From contig CBDCTY010000002.1 of the NCBI GenBank assembly GCA_965222445.1, positions 1,922,001 to 1,986,000 of the forward strand: a stretch of 64,000 nucleotides of DNA, written 5' to 3'. A program made the position numbers and the translations under genes. This document shows, piece after piece, positions 58,754-64,000 of the stretch (the stretch's first letter is position 1; each line of letters begins with the position of its first letter). The notes beneath the pieces are model-generated. The model had not been told where the DNA came from and did no database searches. It was given only the letters and a program-made list of their open reading frames with translations. This stretch comes from GCA-958296115 sp965222445. GTDB taxonomy: Bacteria; Chloroflexota; Dehalococcoidia; Lucifugimonadales; CAJWER01.

Positions 58754-60685
58754 ATGCCCTCCACCAATACAATAGGCGTCGAGCTGGCCTGGATAATCCC
58801 CGCCCTGAGCGCGTCGGCGTTCGTCGTCGTGGCCCTGTTCGGGCGGTGGCTGCCCATGCGGGGCGCGTTCGTCTCCGTCGCCGCCATCCTGCTGGGGTTC
58901 GTGCTGTTCTGGTTCGTGCTCGCCGACCTGCTCGCGAACGGCGGCGGCGCGTTCAGCGTCGACTGGCTGGTCCTCGGCGACGTGACCATAACGTGGGGCG
59001 TGATCGTCGACCGGCTGTCCGTGACCATGATCGGCCTGGTCACATTCGTCGCCCTCCTCGTGCAGGTCTTCTCCATCGAATACATGCGCGGCGAGCCGCG
59101 GTACGGGTGGTACTTCGCCGCCCACGCCCTGTTCGCAGCGGCCATGCTGACCCTCGTGCTCGCCGACAATCTGGTCTTCCTGTACCTGGCGTGGGAGCTC
59201 GTGGGCCTGGGGTCGTACCTGCTGATCGGCTTCTGGTACGAGAAGCGCCCGGGGGCGGAGGCGGCCAAGAAGGCGTTCGTGACCACGCGAATAGGCGATG
59301 TGGGGCTGCTCATCGGCATCATCCTGCTCTACCGGGCCACCGGCACGTTCGACATCAGCGGCGTCATTCACGCCGTCGAGAACGGGATCGACGCGGGGCT
59401 GATATCGCAGGCCGCCGTGAATATCGCGATGTTCCTCGTGTTCCTGGGCGCGATGGGCAAGTCGGCGCAGTTCCCGTTCCACGTCTGGCTGCCCGACGCG
59501 ATGGAAGGGCCGACGCCCGTCAGCGCGCTGATCCACGCCGCCACGATGGTCGCCGCAGGCGTATTCCTGGTCGCCAGGCTGATGCCGCTGTTCGAGATGG
59601 CGCCGGCCGTCCTGCTCTTCGTCGCGTGCGTGGGCCTGTTCACCTTCGCGTTCGCGGGCACTCTCGCCCTGGTGATGACCGACCTGAAGCGCGTCCTCGC
59701 CTACTCTACGATCAGCCACCTGGGGCTGATGATGCTGTCCCTGGGCGCGTTCGGAATGGCCGCCGCCATACTCCACCTGCTCATTCACGGCGTGTCCAAG
59801 GCGCTGCTCTTTCTCGGCGCGGGCAGCGTCACACACGGCTCCGGCAAGACGGACATCCGCGAGATGGGCGGGCTGTGGCGCAGTATGCCGATCACGGCCA
59901 TAACGTTCACCATCGGCGCGGCGTCCCTCGCCGGGCTCGTGCCGTTCAGCGGCTTCTTCAGCAAGGAGGAGGCGCTAATCTCGGTGCTCGATCAGAGGGG
60001 GTTCGCGTTCTTCGTGCCCACCTTCGCCGCATCCCTCCTGAGCACGCTCTACATGGCGAGGGTTACGTTCATGGTCTTCTTCGGCAAGAGCAGGAGCGAG
60101 GGAGAGGCCCACGAGTCGCCATGGCTCCTGACTGCGCCCCTGATCATCCTGGCGCCGCTCGCGCTGGCGCTGGGCCTGGCCACGTTCGGCTGGAGCGACG
60201 CCTACAAGGGGTTCGGCTACTTCCTCGCCGGCGAGGGCGCACACGCCTCCCCCGCGTGGCTCGCCGGGCTCTCGGGAGGACTGGTGGGCGCCATCATCTT
60301 CAGCAGCTGGACGACGTATGTGAGCCGACCCTCGTGGCTTCCGGGCGCGGCGCGGTACGCGGACCCGAGGAACCCGAAGGTCTATCCCGTCACGGGCTGG
60401 ACGTCCGCGTGGCGGGACCGGGTACACCGGCTCCTCGTCAACAAGTACTACGTCGACGAGGCGTACCAGTGGGTCATCGACCGGGTCGTCCTCGGACTGG
60501 GCAGGCTCGTCGCGCTGTTCGACCGGGTGATAGTGAACGACACCGGCGTCGACGGGCCCGCCCTGTCGGTGTGGCTCTCGGCCATGCGCGTCCGCTACCT
60601 CCAGTCGGGCTTGATGTACACCTACGCCATGGCCATGGCGCTGGGGGTAGTGGGCCTGACCCTGCTCTGGTGGCTCGCCGTGTGA
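58754..60685 (+). CDS. nuoL: NADH-quinone oxidoreductase subunit L
   Basis: NuoL is the ND5-type antiporter-like subunit that pumps protons. The 643-aa protein has about 16 helices. Motifs: EYMRGEPRYGWYFAAHALFAAAMLTLVLADNLVFLYLAWELVGLGSYLLIGFW, the GKSAQFPFHVWLPDAMEGPTPVSALIHAATMVAAGVFLVAR stretch with conserved Lys/His, and LKRVLAYSTISHLGLMM. The C-terminal arm (NKYYVDEAYQWVIDRVVLG) is present. ATG 58754 abuts the stop of the UDG-like gene. Confidence 0.95.
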   Translation: MPSTNTIGVELAWIIPALSASAFVVVALFGRWLPMRGAFVSVAAILLGFVLFWFVLADLLANGGGAFSVDWLVLGDVTITWGVIVDRLSVTMIGLVTFVALLVQVFSIEYMRGEPRYGWYFAAHALFAAAMLTLVLADNLVFLYLAWELVGLGSYLLIGFWYEKRPGAEAAKKAFVTTRIGDVGLLIGIILLYRATGTFDISGVIHAVENGIDAGLISQAAVNIAMFLVFLGAMGKSAQFPFHVWLPDAMEGPTPVSALIHAATMVAAGVFLVARLMPLFEMAPAVLLFVACVGLFTFAFAGTLALVMTDLKRVLAYSTISHLGLMMLSLGAFGMAAAILHLLIHGVSKALLFLGAGSVTHGSGKTDIREMGGLWRSMPITAITFTIGAASLAGLVPFSGFFSKEEALISVLDQRGFAFFVPTFAASLLSTLYMARVTFMVFFGKSRSEGEAHESPWLLTAPLIILAPLALALGLATFGWSDAYKGFGYFLAGEGAHASPAWLAGLSGGLVGAIIFSSWTTYVSRPSWLPGAARYADPRNPKVYPVTGWTSAWRDRVHRLLVNKYYVDEAYQWVIDRVVLGLGRLVALFDRVIVNDTGVDGPALSVWLSAMRVRYLQSGLMYTYAMAMALGVVGLTLLWWLAV

Positions 60686-60722
60686 GGGGGCGGAGGGCAT
60701 GGCAATGAGGATGCCCGAATGG

Positions 60723-60861
60723 CAGGGTCTTTCCAAAGTTCCTTCTCCCTGGCGGGAGAAGGTTAGGATGAAGGGAAGCCATTAACGGCTCCCTTCAACC
60801 TACCCTCAATCCTTTCCCATCAAGGGAGACCTCTGGAAGCGTTGACTTTGGAAAGGCCCTG
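60723..60861. repeat. MITE-like repeat, family C, best-preserved copy
   Basis: CAGGGTCTTTCCAAAGT at 60723-60739 and its inverse ACTTTGGAAAGGCCCTG at 60845-60861 match at 16 of 17 positions, giving a 139-bp element. Inside are the hairpin TTCTCCCTGGCGGGAGAA, GGTTAGGATGAAGGG, and TTTCCCATCAAGGGAG. This copy defines the ends of the family seen in degraded form near 2228, 3632, 16741 and 63349. Confidence 0.8.
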
Positions 60862-60870
60862 GCCGGCAAG

Positions 60871-60965
60871 TGTTCAGAGTTAGTGAGAAGACATCCCGTC
60901 GTCATACCCGCGAAGGCGGGTATCCAGGGGCGGTGTGGGGGCGTTCGTCTCACCAAGACTGAACA
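60871..60965. repeat. MITE-like repeat, family D, copy 2
   Basis: TGTTCAGAGTTAGTGAGAAGA at 60871-60891 is mirrored by TCGTCTCACCAAGACTGAACA at 60945-60965 (17 of 21 positions). Inside is CGTCATACCCGCGAAGGCGGGTATCCAGG, a palindromic unit. A relative with the same right end is at 55600-55740. It begins 9 bp after the family C element. Confidence 0.7.
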
Positions 60966-60985
60966 GTTACCCTGACCGAATGGAA

Positions 60986-61015
60986 TTGAAGTGCCCGGCT
61001 TTGCGCTGGTATGAT
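60986..61015 (+). promoter_or_regulatory. Promoter of the HEPN-like gene
   Basis: TTGAAG (60986-60991) and TATGAT (61010-61015) are separated by 18 bp, and TGG directly precedes the -10 box (extended -10). The TTG start of the next gene is 43 bp downstream. This gives the inserted gene its own transcription within the nuo cluster. Confidence 0.55.
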
Positions 61016-61057
61016 AAATAAGGATGCAAAGAGGGCTCTGACAACAGGGGATCGATA

Positions 61058-61483
61058 TTGGCTACTGCTGCGCGACACCAGGAAATCAGTGAGACCTTCC
61101 TGGAACATGCCGAGGAAGAATTCAACAAGGGTGACTTGCTTCAAGCCTCAGAGAAGGCTTGGGGAGCGTTCGCGCACTACGTCAAATCTGTTGCCAGAGA
61201 GCGGGGCTGGCCGAATAGGTCGCACCAAGATGTACGTGATAACGCTGCGATACTGATGCGCTATACAAACGACCCCGGTCAATCTCGGGGAATGTTCCTG
61301 GCGATAGACGCACTGCACACCAACTTCTATGAGGAATTCTACGAAGAAGAGACCGTGTGGCGTGGTATCGAGTGTGCGGGAGCCCTGATAGATGCTTTGA
61401 GGAACGCCGAGCCCGACTTCCCAAGAGAACGTCCACCCGTCAAAAGAGGCAGAGTCAGCAACCCCAGGGCCCGAAGAAGATAG
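61058..61483 (+). CDS. PaREP1/HEPN-like protein
   Basis: The 141-aa protein is helical throughout: ISETFLEHAEEEFNKGDLLQASEKAWGAFAHYVKSVARERG resembles the PaREP1/HEPN entry ('yleeA.e.l..gD..qAseK.wgA'). HEPN proteins are often RNases or toxin partners, but the canonical RxxxxH is not evident here (RSHQDVRDN is nearby). The C-terminal tail is Arg-rich. TTG 61058 follows GGGGATC. It is inserted between nuoL and nuoM and followed directly by a DUF5615 fragment. Confidence 0.6.
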   Translation: MATAARHQEISETFLEHAEEEFNKGDLLQASEKAWGAFAHYVKSVARERGWPNRSHQDVRDNAAILMRYTNDPGQSRGMFLAIDALHTNFYEEFYEEETVWRGIECAGALIDALRNAEPDFPRERPPVKRGRVSNPRARRR

Positions 61484-61694
61484 CATACTGATCACGTACG
61501 ACAAAGATTTCGGAGACTTGGTCTTCCGCGAGCGGCGCCCCCACGGGGGCGTCGTTTTGCTGCGCCTCGAAGACTACCGACCCGCTACGATAGTCCACGT
61601 ATTGGGGAGGCTCCTCGATGAGTATGCTGACCGGATCGGTGGCAGATTCGTCGTCGTGACCAGAGACCAGACACGGTTCTCAGGCCCCGCATAG
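61454..61694 (+). pseudogene. DUF5615 PIN-like toxin remnant
   Basis: A frame that overlaps the tail of the HEPN-like gene in another phase reads DSILITYDKDFGDLVFRERRPHGGVVLLRLEDYRPATIV and ends TRDQTRFSGPA. This is the C-terminal two thirds of a DUF5615 protein, including the DKDF acidic motif. The N-terminal part with the first Asp (normally MRxLIDENL) is missing and there is no start codon. It ends 2 bp before the nuoM ATG. Confidence 0.75.
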
Positions 61695-61696
61695 CT

Positions 61697-63343
61697 ATGG
61701 AAACCTTCAACTCATACGTGCTCTTCGCCCTCATAGCCCTGCCGCTGGCTGGGGCGGCTGTCTTGCTCGCCGTGCCGGGAGATCGGCGGCTGGCGATCAG
61801 GTGGATCGCGACCGCCGTTGCGCTCGTGACCATGGCGCTCTCGATGTACGTCTTCGCGGGACACACCGACACGTTCGGGGCGCGGCAGACGTCGATGGAC
61901 GAGTTCGTGGGCCAGACCCACGTGCTCCGGTTCGAGTTCGAGCGCTCGTGGGCCTGGCTGGAGCTCACACCCCAGGAGTGCACGGTCGCCGCATCGACGC
62001 AGTCCGCGTCGGAAGACTGCCGTCCGGAGATAGGCGGCGGCATCACGCTGGCCCTGGGCGTGGACGGTATATCGGCCCTGATGGTCCTGCTCACCGGCAT
62101 CGTCATGTTCACGGGCGTGCTGGTGTCGTGGAACGTCACCCACCGCAGCAAAGACTTCTTCGTGCTGTACTTTCTCCTGCTCTCCGGCGTGTTCGGGGTG
62201 TTCGTCAGCCTCGACCTCTTCTTCCTCTTCTTCTTCTACGAGCTGGCCGTGCTGCCGATGTACCTGCTGATCGGCGTGTGGGGCAGCAGCTCGGACTTCG
62301 GGACCTTCGTGCGCACCAAGGAGTACGGGGCGATGAAGCTGATGCTGTACCTGGTGGCCGGCAGCGTGCTCATCTGGATCGCGCTGATGGCCATCTTCGC
62401 CCAGGCCGACCTGGGCACCTTCAACTTCGTCGCCCTCCACGAGTACGGGGAGTTCCCCGTAACGTTCCAGCGCATATTCTTCCCGTTCCTTATGGTCGGC
62501 TTCGGCGTCCTGGCGGGCATGTGGCCCTTCCACACGTGGTCGCCGGACGGCCATGTCGCCGCGCCGACCGCCGTGAGCATGGTCCACGCCGGGGTGCTGA
62601 TGAAGCTCGGCGCATACGGCATCCTGCGGGTCGGCATGGGCCTGATGCCGGAGGGCGCCGAGACCTGGATGCCGGTACTGATCGCACTAGGTACGGTCAA
62701 CGTCATATACGGCGCAATCTCGGCCATGGGCCAGCGCGACCTGAAGTACGTCGTCGGCTACTCCAGCGTGAGCCACATGGGGTACGTGCTGATGGGCCTC
62801 GCTACACTCCACTACCTGGGCGTGAGCGGCGCGGTCCTCCAGATGTTTTCGCATGGCATCATGACGGCGCTCTTCTTCGCGGTCGTCGGCGCGATATACG
62901 ACGCGACCCACACCCGCGACATCGGCGTCCTGGAGGGCATGGCCAAGCCGATGGGGACGACCACGGCGCTCTTCGTCATCGCCGGGCTCACGTCTCTGGG
63001 GCTGCCGGGGCTTAGCGGGTTCGTCGCCGAGCTCCTCGTATTCCTGGGGCTATTCCAGACCTACCCGATCCTGGGGGCGCTCGGCGTGATAGGGGCGGCC
63101 ATCACCGCCGTCTACATCCTTCGGCTAATCGCCAAGGTCTTCTTCGGCACGACGGACCCGCGCTGGGCTCCTTCGACGGGCTCAGGACAGGTCGACCGGC
63201 ACGACATTTCCAGGGTCGAGGGCATTTCGGCCGGGCTGCTGGCGGCGTTCATATTCCTGATGGGCCTGCTGCCGTTCCTCTTCATTAACGCCATCGACGA
63301 GAGCGTGGCGAGGCTCCTGGGAGCCATGGCGGGCGCCGGATGA
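61697..63343 (+). CDS. nuoM: NADH-quinone oxidoreductase subunit M
   Basis: NuoM is the ND4-type antiporter-like subunit. The 548-aa protein has about 14 helices and conserved FFYELAVLPMYLLIGVWGSSS, MWPFHTWSPDGHVAAPTAVSMVHAGVLMKLGAYGILRVGMGL (Lys/His proton path) and DLKYVVGYSSVSHMGYVLMGLA. Around residue 492 the sequence APSTGSGQVDRHD is encoded by a copy of the dispersed CCTTCGACGGGCTCAGGACAGG repeat, in frame in a loop before the last helix. Otherwise it is normal. Confidence 0.95.
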   Translation: METFNSYVLFALIALPLAGAAVLLAVPGDRRLAIRWIATAVALVTMALSMYVFAGHTDTFGARQTSMDEFVGQTHVLRFEFERSWAWLELTPQECTVAASTQSASEDCRPEIGGGITLALGVDGISALMVLLTGIVMFTGVLVSWNVTHRSKDFFVLYFLLLSGVFGVFVSLDLFFLFFFYELAVLPMYLLIGVWGSSSDFGTFVRTKEYGAMKLMLYLVAGSVLIWIALMAIFAQADLGTFNFVALHEYGEFPVTFQRIFFPFLMVGFGVLAGMWPFHTWSPDGHVAAPTAVSMVHAGVLMKLGAYGILRVGMGLMPEGAETWMPVLIALGTVNVIYGAISAMGQRDLKYVVGYSSVSHMGYVLMGLATLHYLGVSGAVLQMFSHGIMTALFFAVVGAIYDATHTRDIGVLEGMAKPMGTTTALFVIAGLTSLGLPGLSGFVAELLVFLGLFQTYPILGALGVIGAAITAVYILRLIAKVFFGTTDPRWAPSTGSGQVDRHDISRVEGISAGLLAAFIFLMGLLPFLFINAIDESVARLLGAMAGAG

Positions 63344-63824
63344 ACAAGGCATATCCAAAGTCCCTTCTCCCCCGGGAGACCGTTATAAATGTCGTCCCGA
63401 AGCGCCAGCGAGGGACCTGGGGCTGGGTCGGCCTCGACCATGCCAGGAGACGACGCCATTACCATCCCATATGTGGCCTTTGCACCACCGCCGTCATTCC
63501 GGCCTTGAGCCGGAATCCAGCCCTGGTCGCTGCCGTCAGACCAACACCGCCACACGAAGACAAGCCCGCCGTCATTCCGGCCCCGAGCCGAGCCCGCCCC
63601 GTGCCCCGACACGGGGAATCCATCCCTGGTCGCTGCCGTCAGACCAACACCGCCACACAAAGCCAAGCCCACCGTCCTTGCTATGAAAACAGCACCAGGC
63701 CACCCCGCCATGTCGTCCCGAAGCGCCAGCGAGGGACCTGGGGCTGGGTCGGCCTCGACCATGCCAGGAGGCGACGCCATTACCATCCCCTTGTGTGGCC
63801 TACGCCAGGCCGTGGTGATTCCGG
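63344..63824. repeat. Repeat-filled nuoM-nuoN gap
   Basis: The 481-bp gap is almost entirely repeats. A 91-bp unit (ATGTCGTCCCGAAGCGCCAGCGAGGG ... TGTGGCC) occurs at 63389-63479 and 63710-63800. Two copies of another unit, with CGTCATTCCGGCC ... GGAATCCA, CCCTGGTCGCTGCCGTCAGACC and AACACCGCCACAC, lie at about 63489-63566 and 63569-63667. The first 91-bp unit also exists in inverse at 28090-28160. A short family C piece begins at 63352. No gene is present. Confidence 0.8.
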
Positions 63825-64000
63825 ATGAACGACCTGACGCTGCTCGTCCCGGAGTTCCTCCTCACCGCCCTGGCCTTCCTGGTGCTGAGCCTCGACCTGT
63901 TCCTGCCCGACCGCCGCAAGCACGTCCTCCCGGCGATCGCAGTCGTCGGTCTCGTGGGCATCGCCGCGGCCCTGATGTTTACCACCCGTGGCGAGGCCGA
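63825..64000 (+). CDS. nuoN: NADH-quinone oxidoreductase subunit N, 3' end outside window
   Basis: The first 58 codons are visible: MNDLTLLVPEFLLTALAFLVLSLDLFLPDRRKHVLPAIAVVGLVGIAAALMF, two hydrophobic helices with the Pro-Glu of helix 1 that is typical of ND2-type subunits. Position after nuoM supports the call. The frame is open at the window edge. Confidence 0.88.
   Translation, partial: MNDLTLLVPEFLLTALAFLVLSLDLFLPDRRKHVLPAIAVVGLVGIAAALMFTTRGEA

Noticed and set aside
58846..60708. 620-codon alternate frame in nuoL
   Set aside because: It is an Arg/Gly/His-rich shadow of the intact NuoL frame.
1..64000. tRNA or rRNA genes
   Set aside because: I looked for T-arm and anticodon-arm patterns in the gaps and saw none. 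A covariance-model scan would be needed to exclude an unusual tRNA.

Overview
The window is about 64 kb of GC-rich bacterial chromosome. Gene content and style point to the Chloroflexota, most likely a Dehalococcoidia/SAR202-type lineage. This is inference from several signs: an 11-subunit complex I set in the order nuoA-B-C-D-H-I-J-K-L-M-N with no nuoE/F/G among them, a large polytopic DUF2298 (Chlor_Arch_YYY) protein, a NurA / HAS-barrel / HerA gene set, and intergenic DNA crowded with short palindromic and MITE-like repeats. I found no rRNA, tRNA or CRISPR array.

Layout. 0-9.7 kb: a 5'-cut gene, an NHL beta-propeller protein, a zinc alcohol/formaldehyde dehydrogenase, a beta-carbonic anhydrase, a methyltransferase, a Na+/Ca2+-type exchanger, and a metG-polyprenyl synthase pair. 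9.9-11.7 kb: an AAA ATPase gene cut by a partial IS5-like element. 11.7-18.6 kb: argG, a DUF2283 gene, a MaoC-like gene, a retropepsin-like gene, argH, rpe, a zincin gene and hemW. 18.7-22.6 kb: a membrane-anchored protein whose 3' end is an IS terminus, a complete ISNCY-like element, and a sulfatase remnant. 22.8-35.3 kb: selB, an unknown gene and nurA are separated from the HAS-barrel and herA genes by about 6.6 kb. That interval holds a desaturase, a GH127-like protein, a broken nucleotidyltransferase, and an IS66-type element with an 8-bp target duplication inside a TIR-like gene.

35.5-41.2 kb: an MFS transporter behind a leader peptide and terminator, a hicB with a frameshifted hicA, xdhC, a DUF433/DUF5615 toxin-antitoxin-like pair, and a GNAT gene with a broken partial copy. 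41.5-50.7 kb: a secreted prodomain-like protein followed by a kexin-type subtilase with leucine-rich repeats, then HIT, a sugar epimerase, the DUF2298 protein and ftsY. 50.9-64 kb: the nuo operon, interrupted by two small antitoxin-like genes, a MITE, a 33-bp tandem array, an AT-rich UDG-like gene and a HEPN-like gene.

The strongest items for a second look are: (1) the TIR-like gene split by IS66, whose frame is restored exactly when the IS and one target copy are removed, followed 5 bp later by a decayed nucleotidyltransferase; (2) the leader-peptide/terminator attenuator before the MFS gene; (3) the ISNCY terminus supplying the last ~20 codons of a membrane protein; (4) a dispersed repeat carried in frame within both selB and nuoM; (5) several MITE families with defined termini; (6) the split prodomain plus subtilase pair.
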